Assembly: GCF_000190695.1 (NCBI RefSeq)
Contig: NZ_GL870929.1
Location: 1,059,997 to 1,092,242, forward strand
Direction: 5' to 3'
DNA: 32,246 bases
Source: Kingella denitrificans ATCC 33394
GTDB lineage: Bacteria > Pseudomonadota > Gammaproteobacteria > Burkholderiales > Neisseriaceae
Shown piece by piece: positions 1 to 7,708 of the stretch. A model generated the notes under the pieces. The model was not told the origin of the DNA. It did not search any database and was given only the letters and a program-made list of their open reading frames with translations. Made by a program: the position numbers and the translations under genes. Each line of letters starts with the position of its first letter. Within the stretch, counting starts at the first letter, position 1.

Positions 1-8
1 TAAACTAA

Positions 9-47
9 GTGCAGGCTGCTTTCCGAATCCCCAAAAGCAGCCTGCAC
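9..47 (-). terminator. Inverted DUS pair after the nicotinamidase gene
   Basis: GTGCAGGCTGCTTT at 9-22 and AAAGCAGCCTGCAC at 34-47 form a perfect 14-bp stem with an 11-nt loop, 15 bases beyond the nicotinamidase stop. The A/T-rich stem ends give a T run in the transcript, as in DUS-pair terminators of Neisseria. Confidence 0.7.
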
Positions 48-61
48 ATTTATTTCACAGC

Positions 62-712
62 TTATCCGTGCGGGTTTTCGCGCAAATATCGGGCGATGTC
101 TGCCGCACTGTCCAGCAGCACCGCGCCCGCCTGCGCCATTTCCTGCCACGCCTGCTCGATGGTTTCCGGCGCGATGCCCCGACACGCCGCGCGGTTCACA
201 ATCACGCGCCATTGCGGCTCGGCGCGGCACAGTTGCAGCACGGTGGCCTTCACGCAGTAATCCGTGGCCAAGCCGCCCACAATCAGCGTGTCGGCTTTGC
301 GATAATGCAGCCATTCAATCAGGCCGGTGCTGAGTTTTTCGGCAATGTCGTGATAGCACGCGCCATACGGGTGCAGTTCGGGCGACACGCCTTTCCACAC
401 GCAGTAATCGTATTCGGTTTCCTTCGGCAGGCCGGCCAGCAGTTCGAAGCCGAAGCTGCCCACCATGGCGTGCGACACCCAGGTTTCGGGGGCGTCGGGC
501 AGCCCTGTGGGACGCAGCTGTTCGGCGTGGCAGGAACACAGCCATTTGGCGTGCGGCGAATGGGCGTCTTTGCTCATCACCCGCAAATCGGCCAAAGCAG
601 CCTGCGCGTTCAGTTCGGCGGCGATTTCGTCCCCGCCGGCAATCGGCAATTCCGCCTCGCACAAGGGTGTGAAGGTGTTTTGCGCGTCAATATCCAAAGC
701 AACAATCGTCAT
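62..712 (-). CDS. pncA: Nicotinamidase / isochorismatase-family hydrolase
   Basis: The 216-aa product should hydrolyse nicotinamide to nicotinate and ammonia in the cytoplasm, in the NAD salvage pathway. The isochorismatase-fold catalytic triad is visible: Asp9 in the IDAQNTF stretch, Lys107 in VWKG and Cys153 in ATDYCVKAT. Metal ligands fit Asp49, His51 and His54 in SKDAHSPH. The length matches PncA proteins. The segment around His81 (HAMVGSFG) departs from the HCVQGTxG of the best-known PncA proteins, so other amidase substrates cannot be excluded. No strong Shine-Dalgarno precedes the ATG; the start was taken because the catalytic N-terminus begins directly there. The gene appears to be monocistronic. 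Confidence 0.85.
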   Translation of the reverse strand: MTIVALDIDAQNTFTPLCEAELPIAGGDEIAAELNAQAALADLRVMSKDAHSPHAKWLCSCHAEQLRPTGLPDAPETWVSHAMVGSFGFELLAGLPKETEYDYCVWKGVSPELHPYGACYHDIAEKLSTGLIEWLHYRKADTLIVGGLATDYCVKATVLQLCRAEPQWRVIVNRAACRGIAPETIEQAWQEMAQAGAVLLDSAADIARYLRENPHG

Positions 713-808
713 GTTGTTCTCCCGTTTTGGTGGTGGTCGTACTGCTGGTTTGCGTGAAATGTGCAGGCTGCTTTCGGATGCGGCGGCGATACGCCGTGCT
801 GCCGGCGG

Positions 809-1258
809 TTATTTTCCGCCGTTGCAGGCTGCCTGCCAGAGGGATTGTGCGGGCGTGTCGGGCTGCGGTTTCGCGGCGGCCGTGTCCTGCGCGCTATATT
901 CGTGTTTGGCCAGCAACTGTTTTTTGCTGTCGAAGAAATGGCTGCTCGTTACACGCACGGTGTTGCCGCGGCAGTTCATCTGCCATTCGTTCACAGCAAT
1001 TTTAAAATGCGGCGTTTCCAAATAAGGTTCTTTGTCCATATCGCGCACCACCAGGCGGCTGCGCAGGGAAACCGTGTTGCCCTGTTTTTGCAGGCTGCCC
1101 GTGTCGTAGAACACTTCCATGTTGCCGCCGTGCAGCTTGCCCACGGAACGCCAGCTGCCCTGCGCGTCCAACACCACTTTGTTTTCCGGGCTGGGCTTCG
1201 CACACGCGGCCAACAAACCCGCCGCCATTGCCCATACAAGCCATTTCATGGATTTCAT
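809..1258 (-). CDS. Small lipoprotein, possibly surface-adhesin E-like
   Basis: This 149-aa protein begins with a short charged N-terminus, a hydrophobic segment and a lipobox (LLAAC) placing the lipidated cysteine at residue 19, so it should be anchored to the inner or outer membrane. The rest is a small hydrophilic domain with two cysteines, Cys96 and Cys145, which could form a disulfide. The pattern of a Trp-Arg start, a central strand-rich part and a C-terminal Trp-x-x-x-Cys resembles the surface-adhesin E-like lipoproteins of Neisseria and Haemophilus, but that match is from memory and weak. A Shine-Dalgarno AAGGA lies seven bases before the ATG. It follows the nicotinamidase gene on no shared transcript that I can demonstrate. 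Confidence 0.75.
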   Translation of the reverse strand: MKSMKWLVWAMAAGLLAACAKPSPENKVVLDAQGSWRSVGKLHGGNMEVFYDTGSLQKQGNTVSLRSRLVVRDMDKEPYLETPHFKIAVNEWQMNCRGNTVRVTSSHFFDSKKQLLAKHEYSAQDTAAAKPQPDTPAQSLWQAACNGGK

Positions 1259-1382
1259 CTTGCTGTCCTTTCGTCAATAAGCGTGATTGTGCCACGAAGT
1301 TTAAAAGCTTGGCAATTTGTGCAGGCTGCTTGGGATAAAACTGCTAAAATAGCGTTTTCGTTCCGCTCATTCCATCCGCATC

Positions 1383-2525
1383 ATGAAACCCATCCTCCCT
1401 CCCGCCATGCTCGGCATTCTGGGCGGCGGACAACTGGGCAGCATGTTCACCGTGGCCGCCAAAACCATGGGCTACCGCGTAACCGTGCTCGACCCCGACC
1501 CGAACGCCCCCGCCGCACGCTTTGCCGATTGCCACCTCTGCGCCCCGTTTGACGATGCCGTCGCCTTGAAAACGCTGGCACAGTGCGCCGCCGTTACCAC
1601 CGAATTTGAAAACGTCCACGCACAATCCATGCGCGATTTGGCGCAACACACGCGCGTTTCCCCCAGCGGCGACTGCGTTGCCATCGCCCAAAACCGCATT
1701 GCCGAAAAAGCATGGATACGCAAAGCCGGCCTGCCCACCGCGCCCTACCAAACCGTCGAGCGCATCGGCGACATCGACGAAGGCACCGCGCAATACCTGC
1801 CCGGCATCCTGAAAACCGCCACGCTGGGCTATGACGGCAAAGGCCAAATCCGCGTGCGCACCGTGGCCGAAGTGCAGGCTGCTTTCGAACAGCACGGCGG
1901 CGTGGCCTGTGTTTTGGAGAAAATGGTCGATTTGCGCGCCGAAATCTCCGTCATCGTCTGCCGGCTCGACAGCCGGCACACCGCCACCTACGACCCCGCC
2001 GAAAACCGCCACGACAACGGCATCCTGTCGTATTCCACCGTCCCCGCCCGCCTGCCCGAAACCGTGCAGCGGCAAGCCCGCCAAATGGCCGTGCGGCTGG
2101 CCGACGCGCTGGATTATGTCGGCGTTTTGGCCGTGGAAATGTTCGTGGTGGGCGACGCGCAGGATTTAGTGGTCAATGAAATCGCCCCACGCCCGCACAA
2201 CAGCGGCCACCACACCATCGATGCCTGCGCCGCCAGCCAGTTCCAGCAGCAGGTGCGCCTGATGTGCGGCCTGCCCCCCGCCGACACCCGCCTGCTCTCG
2301 CCCTGCACCATGGCGAATATCCTGGGCGACTTGTGGGGCGGCAACGGCGGCGAACCGCATTGGGAAGCCGTGCAGCAGCACCCGTCCGCCCACCTGCACT
2401 TATACGGCAAAACTGCCGCACGCAATGGCCGGAAAATGGGGCACTTCACCGTACTGGCCGACACCGCCGACCAAGCCTATGCCGCCGCGCAACAGCTTCA
2501 CGCGCAGTTGGACAATACGGAATAA
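1383..2525 (+). CDS. purK: N5-carboxyaminoimidazole ribonucleotide synthase
   Basis: PurK couples ATP hydrolysis to the carboxylation of AIR by bicarbonate, giving N5-CAIR in purine biosynthesis. The 380-aa protein has the family layout: an N-terminal glycine-rich loop (GGGQLG, residues 14-19), the EFENV motif, an ATP-grasp core with KTATLGYDGKGQ and EKMVDLRAEISV, and the terminal NEIAPRPHNSGHHTIDA block that binds metal and nucleotide. Length is normal. No clear Shine-Dalgarno is seen; ATG 1383 is used, with ATG 1407 (before GILGGGQ) a possible alternative. A DUS at 1872 is read within the coding sequence as VQAAFE. purE is not in the window. Confidence 0.95.
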   Translation: MKPILPPAMLGILGGGQLGSMFTVAAKTMGYRVTVLDPDPNAPAARFADCHLCAPFDDAVALKTLAQCAAVTTEFENVHAQSMRDLAQHTRVSPSGDCVAIAQNRIAEKAWIRKAGLPTAPYQTVERIGDIDEGTAQYLPGILKTATLGYDGKGQIRVRTVAEVQAAFEQHGGVACVLEKMVDLRAEISVIVCRLDSRHTATYDPAENRHDNGILSYSTVPARLPETVQRQARQMAVRLADALDYVGVLAVEMFVVGDAQDLVVNEIAPRPHNSGHHTIDACAASQFQQQVRLMCGLPPADTRLLSPCTMANILGDLWGGNGGEPHWEAVQQHPSAHLHLYGKTAARNGRKMGHFTVLADTADQAYAAAQQLHAQLDNTE

Positions 2526-2530
2526 GCACA

Positions 2531-2572
2531 AAAGCAGCCTACACTTTGGATATGGACGTGCAGGCTACTTTT
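2531..2572 (+). terminator. Degenerate inverted DUS pair after purK
   Basis: AAAGCAGCCTACAC (2531-2544) and GTGCAGGCTACTTT (2559-2572) face each other just after the purK stop, followed by a T run. Each arm carries a different single substitution from the DUS, so the stem has two mismatches. It probably still acts as a weak terminator. Confidence 0.5.
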
Positions 2573-2603
2573 TTCGTTGGATTAACCGTTGATTTTATTG
2601 AAC

Positions 2604-3182
2604 ATGATGTATATTTGGCTGATTCTCGGCATCGTTGCCCTGTGCGGCATCGCCAATATCTACCTTCTGCCCCGCCAATCACTCGCCGTACGCACCGCGT
2701 GGTCACTCTTTTGGACGCTGGCCTGCGCCGCCGCCATCGCCTTCATCTGCTACCATTTTTACGATTTCCTCCTCATCGCCCTGCCCGTCGCCTGCGTTAT
2801 CGGCTTGACGGCATGGTGGCAGCAGCGCAAACAGCCGCGCCGGCAATGGGGCAGAATCCTGATTTGGGCGCTCATGTTCGCCGGCATATTCGCCACCCAC
2901 GAATACCGCGCCCACGTCCGCCGCACCGAAGCGGAAGCCGTGCTGGCACAAATTCAGCAGTTTCGCGCCCTGCACCGCCGTTTCCCCAGCCGGCAGGAAC
3001 TCTTCGGCGTTGAGTCGGGCAGCGGCGAAGTTCCGCAAAAATGGCGCAACCAACGGCTGATTTACATCGTGCCGGAAGGCCGCCCGCAAGCACCACTGTT
3101 CGGCTACCGCAGCACGCGCAACCCGTTCGATTCTTACCTTTACGATTTCAACCGCAATGCCTGGCGGTTCGCACCCGATTGA
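2604..3182 (+). CDS. Unrecognised membrane protein with four TM segments
   Basis: I do not recognise this protein. From the ATG at 2604 it is 192 aa. Four hydrophobic segments fill the first half: about residues 1-22, 31-50, 54-73 and 82-97. A soluble C-terminal domain of about 95 residues follows, starting with a charged helix (EAEAVLAQIQQF) and ending in a block rich in Tyr, Phe, Asn and Asp (YRSTRNPFDSYLYDFNRN). The reading frame opens five codons upstream at a TTG (2589), but the tandem ATG codons at 2604 and 2607 are the more natural starts. It lies about 80 bases after purK, beyond a degenerate terminator. The stop codon abuts a DUS at 3183. Confidence 0.7.
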   Translation: MMYIWLILGIVALCGIANIYLLPRQSLAVRTAWSLFWTLACAAAIAFICYHFYDFLLIALPVACVIGLTAWWQQRKQPRRQWGRILIWALMFAGIFATHEYRAHVRRTEAEAVLAQIQQFRALHRRFPSRQELFGVESGSGEVPQKWRNQRLIYIVPEGRPQAPLFGYRSTRNPFDSYLYDFNRNAWRFAPD

Positions 3183-3201
3183 AAAGCAGCCTGCACATTG
3201 C

Positions 3202-3307
3202 TATAGTGGATTAAAATCGCAATGATACGGCGTTGGCTCGCCTTGACGTACTACTTGTACGCCTTGCGGCTCGCCGCCTTGTCTCATTTTTATTTTAATC
3301 CACTATA
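3202..3307. mobile_element. Correia-like 106-bp palindromic MITE, copy 1
   Basis: The element starts TATAGTGGATTAAAAT and ends with its exact 16-bp complement. The interior can also fold (GGCG and GGCTCGCC blocks against GGCTCGCCGCC, with GTAC-TACT-TGTAC at the tip). The termini match those of Neisseria Correia elements over 13 bases, but the interior differs. It carries no coding sequence. The outer TA dinucleotides are likely the target duplication. Copies 2 and 3 lie at 18396 and 22854 and differ from this one by two and one bases. Confidence 0.85.
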
Positions 3308-3309
3308 AA

Positions 3310-3349
3310 AACGCCTTTGCCAACCGAAATTCAGGTTCGCAAAGGCGTT
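3310..3349 (-). terminator. Rho-independent terminator of the cysteine-binding protein gene
   Basis: AACGCCTTTGC (3310-3320) and GCAAAGGCGTT (3339-3349) make a perfect 11-bp stem with an 18-nt loop. Read on the minus strand it ends in a T run that reaches into the neighbouring MITE. It is one of the few hairpins in this window not built from DUS. Confidence 0.85.
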
Positions 3350-3372
3350 ATCTTTTCCGTCAGGCGCGCCGA

Positions 3373-4254
3373 TTATTTGGCCAGCAATTCTTCCGGTTTC
3401 ACTTTGTCGCCGTACACGGGGCGCAGGGTTTTTTCATACGCTGCCACCAAGCGGCCGTCCTGTTTCATGGCGGTGATTTCGGAATTTACCCACGCCAGCA
3501 GGGCTTGGTCGCCTTTTTGCACGGCAGGGGCAATGTTTTCAGGCTCGCCCAGTTTGCCGATGGCTACGTCGAAATTGGGGTTTTCTTTCGCCCAAGCCCA
3601 CAGCAGCGCGTTATCGTGCGCCAGTGCCACACCGCGGCCGTCTTTGAGCGCGTCAAAGGTTTCGGTGTTTTGGTCGTATTTTTGCAGCGTGATGTCCGAA
3701 TGGTTTTTGGTGAAGTAAGCATCGGCGGTGGTGCCTTTGTTCACCAGCAGGGTTTTGCCTTTGAGCTGGTCGATGCTGGTGATGGGCGCGTTTTTGGGCG
3801 ATACGACACCCAACGCCACCTGCATATACGGTGCGGCAAAATCCACCACTTCGGCGCGTTCCGGCGTTTGCGTGAAGTTGGCCAGCAGCACGTCCACTTT
3901 ACCGGATTTGATGTATTCCACACGGTTGGCCGCTTCGGTCAGGACGAATTCGACTTTGTCGGGGCTGCCGAGCAAGTCTTGCGCCATATTGCGGGCGATT
4001 TCCACGTCAAAGCCTTGGCTTTTGCCGTTCGCGTCCAAATAGCCGAACGGAGGCTTGTCGCCAAACACGCCGATGCGGATCACGCCGGCGGCTTTGATGC
4101 GTGCCAAGCTGTCGCCGCCGGCATTTGATGCGGCTGAAGGGGCGGCATTGCTCGCGCCGGAGGCATTGGTGCTGCCGCCGTTATCACCGCAGGCGGCCAG
4201 GCCGAAGCTCAATGCGATGGCGGAAAACAGGGAAAGGGTTTTGCTGAATGTCAT
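3373..4254 (-). CDS. CjaA-like cysteine-binding lipoprotein of an ABC importer
   Basis: This 293-aa protein should capture an amino acid, probably cysteine, in the periplasm and pass it to an ABC permease. It has a signal peptide with a lipobox ending at Cys22 (GLAAC), a low-complexity Ala/Ser/Asn linker, then a family-3 solute-binding domain. Blocks such as GVFGDKPPFGY, EAANRVEYIKSGKVD, ANFTQTPERAEVVDF and KGTTADAYFTKN closely follow the Campylobacter cysteine-binding protein CjaA (from memory). The ATG at 4254 is preceded by GGAG at a spacing of six, which is better than the TTG four codons upstream. The partner ATPase lies 1 kb upstream on the same strand, separated by an AT-rich insertion, and no permease gene is present. 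Confidence 0.9.
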   Translation of the reverse strand: MTFSKTLSLFSAIALSFGLAACGDNGGSTNASGASNAAPSAASNAGGDSLARIKAAGVIRIGVFGDKPPFGYLDANGKSQGFDVEIARNMAQDLLGSPDKVEFVLTEAANRVEYIKSGKVDVLLANFTQTPERAEVVDFAAPYMQVALGVVSPKNAPITSIDQLKGKTLLVNKGTTADAYFTKNHSDITLQKYDQNTETFDALKDGRGVALAHDNALLWAWAKENPNFDVAIGKLGEPENIAPAVQKGDQALLAWVNSEITAMKQDGRLVAAYEKTLRPVYGDKVKPEELLAK

Positions 4255-4384
4255 GATTATCTCCAAGACGGTGTGAGAAAAAACAGGCGCACTTTACGGG
4301 ATTTTACACAATCGGGCAAAGAATGCTTTTTTATTTAGGATAGTCGAATTTGGAATATAGGGCGCAAAAAAGCAGCCTGCACTT

Positions 4385-4495
4385 GCCGATATTTTGGACA
4401 TTCAGCCCAACTCCGCTATTCTGTTCTACCGTAAAATCCGTATGGTCATCAGCCATCATTTGGCACTGGCTGCCGAAGCTTACGAGATGCAATAG
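4385..4495 (+). pseudogene. IS1595/IS1016-type transposase fragment
   Basis: The frame reads about 36 codons beginning ADILDIQPNSAILFYRKIR and ending at a TAG. This resembles the N-terminal helix-turn-helix region of IS1016-like (IS1595 family) transposases. The catalytic DDE part is missing, no start codon is present and no inverted repeats were found, so it is a remnant. It abuts a DUS (4369-4382) on its left and runs directly into the toxin fragment on its right, which suggests successive rearrangements at this spot. Confidence 0.65.
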
Positions 4496-4689
4496 AAAAG
4501 GGAGTCATTTCTAAATCAAATTTTACGAGCAGACAGTTGAAAGATATTATGGCGGGACGAAAAACTATTACTGGATATATTTGGCATCATAATGCACAAA
4601 GTGCGCCAAATAACATGCAGCTAGTACCTTTGGCCGTACATGATGCAGTTAGATATACTGGTCAAAATGCATTAAAGCAAGGGCGTTAA
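4476..4689 (+). pseudogene. C-terminal fragment of a WHH-type HNH nuclease toxin
   Basis: In the frame ending at TAA 4687, the sequence reads through ISKSNFTSRQLKDIMAGR and then GYIWHHNA, followed by NNMQLVPLAVHDAVRYTG. The Trp-His-His motif, MQLVP and the HDAVRYTG ending are typical of the WHH nuclease domain (HNH/EndoVII superfamily), found at the C-terminus of secreted polymorphic toxins. Only about 70 residues remain, without a start codon or a delivery domain, and the left end overlaps the transposase fragment in another frame. The start coordinate is approximate. Low GC content sets it apart from its surroundings. The following gene is a fitting immunity gene. Confidence 0.7.
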
Positions 4690-4704
4690 TCAAGGAAATG
4701 AATA

Positions 4705-5184
4705 ATGAAAAAATTAAATATCTGGAGAGATGAAGGAAAAGTTTCTGCTTCAATCATTGAAAAATTTGCAGAAAATTTAGGTGTAACATTCCCTAGATCG
4801 TATATATATTTGATAAGTGAACATGATTATTTATATCCCGAAGAAGATTGTTTTATTTTTATTGATAATGATAAAAATACAGATGACAGAAATATTTTAT
4901 TTTTAGGATATAAAAAAGATGCCTCCTGTCATGAAAATATCTATACCTATTCATGCATTGATGATGAATATGGCTATGGAAACCAAGTTGTTGCATTTGG
5001 AATAAGTGCAAATGGCGATTATATTTGTTTTGATTACCGTAAAAATTCAAGTAATCCATCCATCGTACTTATGTATCATGATGAATTTTACGAAGATGAA
5101 CTAGGTAATACCAAGATGATTACAGTTCCCATCGCACCTGATTTTGATAGTTTTATAGATAAACTTTATCAAGATACAGATTGA
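4705..5184 (+). CDS. SMI1/KNR4 (SUKH)-family putative immunity protein
   Basis: The 159-aa protein is acidic and rich in Asp, Tyr and aromatic residues. Its N-terminal pattern (helix, then GVTFPRSYIYLISEHDYLYP) and the central GYGNQVVAFGISANGDYICFDYR match the SMI1/KNR4, or SUKH, fold used by many immunity proteins against contact-dependent nuclease toxins. It starts 16 bases after the WHH toxin fragment, in the usual toxin-then-immunity order, with AAGGAAATG as ribosome binding site. Its strong AT bias and unusual codon use against the GC-rich flanks indicate horizontal acquisition. Since its cognate toxin is truncated, it may now be an orphan immunity gene. The fold is assigned by eye. Confidence 0.8.
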   Translation: MKKLNIWRDEGKVSASIIEKFAENLGVTFPRSYIYLISEHDYLYPEEDCFIFIDNDKNTDDRNILFLGYKKDASCHENIYTYSCIDDEYGYGNQVVAFGISANGDYICFDYRKNSSNPSIVLMYHDEFYEDELGNTKMITVPIAPDFDSFIDKLYQDTD

Positions 5185-5273
5185 CTGGCATTAGGGGAAG
5201 CGACTAATTTAGGGCTAATCTGCGTCAGCCCCAAATTCAAAGTGCAGGCTGCTTTTTCAGGCTGCCGCGCCCG

Positions 5274-6014
5274 TCATACTTCATAATCATCGATAATATT
5301 CAAAAACGCGCGGGCACGGTCGGTTTTGGGGTGGCTGAAAAATTCTTGCGGCGTGTTTTCTTCAATAATCGCGCCCTTGTCCATAAACACGATGCGGTCG
5401 GCCACTTTTTGCGCGAAGCCCATTTCGTGCGTCACAATCAGCATGCTCATGCCTTCCTTCGCCAGCTCCAACACCACGTCCAACACTTCGCGCACCATTT
5501 CCGGGTCGAGCGCGGCGGTGATTTCGTCCAGCAGCAGCACTTCGGGATTCATGCACAGTGCGCGCACGATGGCGATACGCTGCTTCTGCCCGCCCGAAAG
5601 TTCGCGCGGAAACGCGGTTTTGCGCTCATACAAGCCCACCCGTTTGAGCAGCGTGTCCGCTTCGGCTTCCGCTTCGGCGCGGCTGCGTTTCTGCACCTTC
5701 ACCGGCCCCAGCAGGATATTGTCAATCACATTCATGTGCGCGAACAGCTCGTAGCTTTGAAACACCATGCCCACTTTCTGCCGCGCCACCTGCCACGGCA
5801 CGTCGCGGCCGAATTCGCCCACGCCGTCCATGCGGATACTGCCGCCCTGAATGCTTTCCAAACCGTTCACGCAGCGTAGCAAAGTGGATTTGCCGCAGCC
5901 AGAAGCCCCCAGAATCACCACCACTTCGCCTTTGTGCAGCGATAAATCCAAATTGTCGATGGCAACCGTGCTGCCGTAGGTTTTGTGTAAATTTCGAATG
6001 CTGATTAAAGACAT
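5274..6014 (-). CDS. Polar amino-acid ABC transporter ATP-binding protein
   Basis: This 246-aa cytoplasmic ATPase would power amino-acid import, probably with the CjaA-like binding protein downstream on the same strand. Motifs: Walker A GASGCGKST (36-44), Q-loop VFQSYELF (85-91), signature LSGGQKQR (139-146), Walker B VLLLDE (159-164) followed by ITAALD where relatives usually have PTSALD, and the switch His196 in VTHEMGF. The ATG at 6014 is preceded by AAGGG at a good spacing, so the in-frame ATG five codons earlier is less likely. The permease expected between this gene and the binding protein is absent; an AT-rich toxin-immunity insertion occupies that interval. Confidence 0.92.
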   Translation of the reverse strand: MSLISIRNLHKTYGSTVAIDNLDLSLHKGEVVVILGASGCGKSTLLRCVNGLESIQGGSIRMDGVGEFGRDVPWQVARQKVGMVFQSYELFAHMNVIDNILLGPVKVQKRSRAEAEAEADTLLKRVGLYERKTAFPRELSGGQKQRIAIVRALCMNPEVLLLDEITAALDPEMVREVLDVVLELAKEGMSMLIVTHEMGFAQKVADRIVFMDKGAIIEENTPQEFFSHPKTDRARAFLNIIDDYEV

Positions 6015-6258
6015 GGCGCGCCCTTGCATGTGTTATATGAACCGGAAAATACCGTGCAGGCTGCTTTCCGCACCCGCAGGCAGGGCGGCTATGTTACCCC
6101 GAAACCATCCAAACGACAAATACCGCCGGCCGATTTCGCGCAATGCCCCATCCAAAAGCAGCCTGCACATCGCCAAACCGCGCTATACGGCAGCCCAAAA
6201 AATCGGTATATTGCACGATTCCGCATTCCCTATCGATCAACCGTAAAAAGGATTCGAC

Positions 6259-7329
6259 ATGACCAAACAAATCGCTATTTTGCGCGGCGACGGCATCGGC
6301 CCCGAAATCGTGGCACAAGCCGTGCGCGTGCTGGACAAACTGATTGCACAAGGCCTGGACGCGGCCTACGAATACGCACCGCTGGGCGGTGAAGCCTACG
6401 ACCAATACGGCAGCCCCTATCCCGAATTCACGCAAAACCTGTGCCGCAAAGCCGATGCCGTGCTGCTCGGCGCGGTGGGCAGCCCGAAATACGACCAACT
6501 CGACCGGCCACTGCGCCCCGAACGCGGCCTTTTGGCCATCCGCAAAGATTTGAATTTGTTTGCCAACCTGCGCCCCGCCGTGCTGTATAAAGAGCTGGCC
6601 AATGCTTCCACGCTCAAACCCGAAGTCGTGGCCGGGCTGGACATCCTGATTGTGCGCGAACTCACGGGCGACATTTATTTCGGCGAACCGCGCGGCATCC
6701 GCACGCTGGACAACGGCGAACGCGAAGGCTACAACACCATGAAATACAGCGAATCCGAAATCCGCCGCATTGCCAAAATCGCCTTCGAAGCGGCGCAAAA
6801 ACGTGGCAAAAAACTGTGCAGCGTGGACAAGGCCAACGTACTGGAAACCACCGAATTGTGGAAAGAAATCTTCAACGAAGTGGCCAAAGATTATCCCGAC
6901 GTGCAGCTTTCGCACATGTATGTGGACAACGCCGCCATGCAGCTCGTGCGCGCGCCCAAACAGTTTGACGTAATCGCCACCGGCAACATTTTCGGCGACA
7001 TTTTGAGCGACCAAGCCTCCATGCTCACCGGCTCCATCGGCATGCTGCCCTCCGCCTCGCTGAACGAAAGCGGCAAAGGCCTGTACGAACCCTCGCACGG
7101 CTCCGCGCCCGACATTGCCGGCCAAAACAAAGCCAACCCGCTGGCCACGATTCTGTCGCTGGCCATGCTGGTGCGTTACAGCCTGAACGACGAAGCGCGC
7201 GCGAAACAAATCGAGAACGCGGTGCAGAAAGTGCTGGAACAAGGCCTGCGTACGGCGGATATTTTTGAAGACGGCTGCACGCAGGTTTCCTGCTCGGAAA
7301 TGGGCGACGCGGTTTTGGCAGCGTTGTAA
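6259..7329 (+). CDS. leuB: 3-isopropylmalate dehydrogenase
   Basis: LeuB oxidises and decarboxylates 3-isopropylmalate to 2-oxoisocaproate with NAD+, in leucine biosynthesis. The 356-aa protein shows GDGIGPEI near the N-terminus, the substrate arginine region RPLRPERG, catalytic Tyr140 (GDIYFGEPRG) and Lys191 (VDKANVL), the metal aspartates Asp223, Asp247 and Asp251 (FGDILSDQASML), and the NAD-binding block EPSHGSAPDIAG. AAGGA precedes the ATG at a suitable distance. leuC and leuD are not in the window and leuA is 7 kb away, so the pathway is scattered. An inverted DUS pair terminates the gene. Confidence 0.97.
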   Translation: MTKQIAILRGDGIGPEIVAQAVRVLDKLIAQGLDAAYEYAPLGGEAYDQYGSPYPEFTQNLCRKADAVLLGAVGSPKYDQLDRPLRPERGLLAIRKDLNLFANLRPAVLYKELANASTLKPEVVAGLDILIVRELTGDIYFGEPRGIRTLDNGEREGYNTMKYSESEIRRIAKIAFEAAQKRGKKLCSVDKANVLETTELWKEIFNEVAKDYPDVQLSHMYVDNAAMQLVRAPKQFDVIATGNIFGDILSDQASMLTGSIGMLPSASLNESGKGLYEPSHGSAPDIAGQNKANPLATILSLAMLVRYSLNDEARAKQIENAVQKVLEQGLRTADIFEDGCTQVSCSEMGDAVLAAL

Positions 7330-7343
7330 CACAACCTGCGCCC

Positions 7344-7384
7344 AAAGCAGCCTGCACTTTATTTTTCAGGGTGCAGGCTGCTTT
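7344..7384 (+). terminator. Inverted DUS pair terminating leuB
   Basis: AAAGCAGCCTGCAC (7344-7357) and GTGCAGGCTGCTTT (7371-7384) form a 14-bp stem with a 13-nt loop, followed by a T run, 14 bases after the leuB stop. Confidence 0.8.
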
Positions 7385-7500
7385 TTATGATGCCCCGCCG
7401 CAAACGCCCAGCATGCAGAATTTTTGTTATACAAAAAAGCGGAAAATGATTATAATCCGCCGTTTAACCACATCACATATTTTTAAAGAGAGGGAACACC

Positions 7501-7704
7501 ATGTCAGGATTAGTGGAATTGGTCAGCGTTCACGGCCACCGCATTTATCTCAACACCGATTGCATCCGCCGCATCGAACCGCGTAACGACCAACCGCCCA
7601 CCACGTTGATTGTGTACAGCTACCAAAACGGCGAAACCGGTTTTGAAGTGCCGGGCAAACTGGACGATATTGCCCAAGCCATCAACACCCAAATGAAATT
7701 CTAA
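7501..7704 (+). CDS. Small 67-aa protein, FlbD-like fold possible
   Basis: The 67-residue protein has no signal peptide or membrane segment. Its N-terminal half (GHRIYLNTDCIRRIEP) followed by a strand (TTLIVYSYQNGETGFEVPG) and a C-terminal helix (LDDIAQAINTQM) resembles the small FlbD family. FlbD belongs to flagellar gene clusters in other bacteria, and there are no flagellar genes here, so I make no functional claim. It is well supported as a gene: GAGAGGGAA lies before the ATG, a TATAAT box lies at 7451-7456, and a clean terminator follows the stop. It is transcribed alone between leuB and dxs. Confidence 0.75.
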   Translation: MSGLVELVSVHGHRIYLNTDCIRRIEPRNDQPPTTLIVYSYQNGETGFEVPGKLDDIAQAINTQMKF

Positions 7705-7708
7705 ATCC

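Noticed and set aside
6094..7332. A 412-codon open frame opposite leuB
   Set aside because: Antisense shadow of a highly conserved enzyme.
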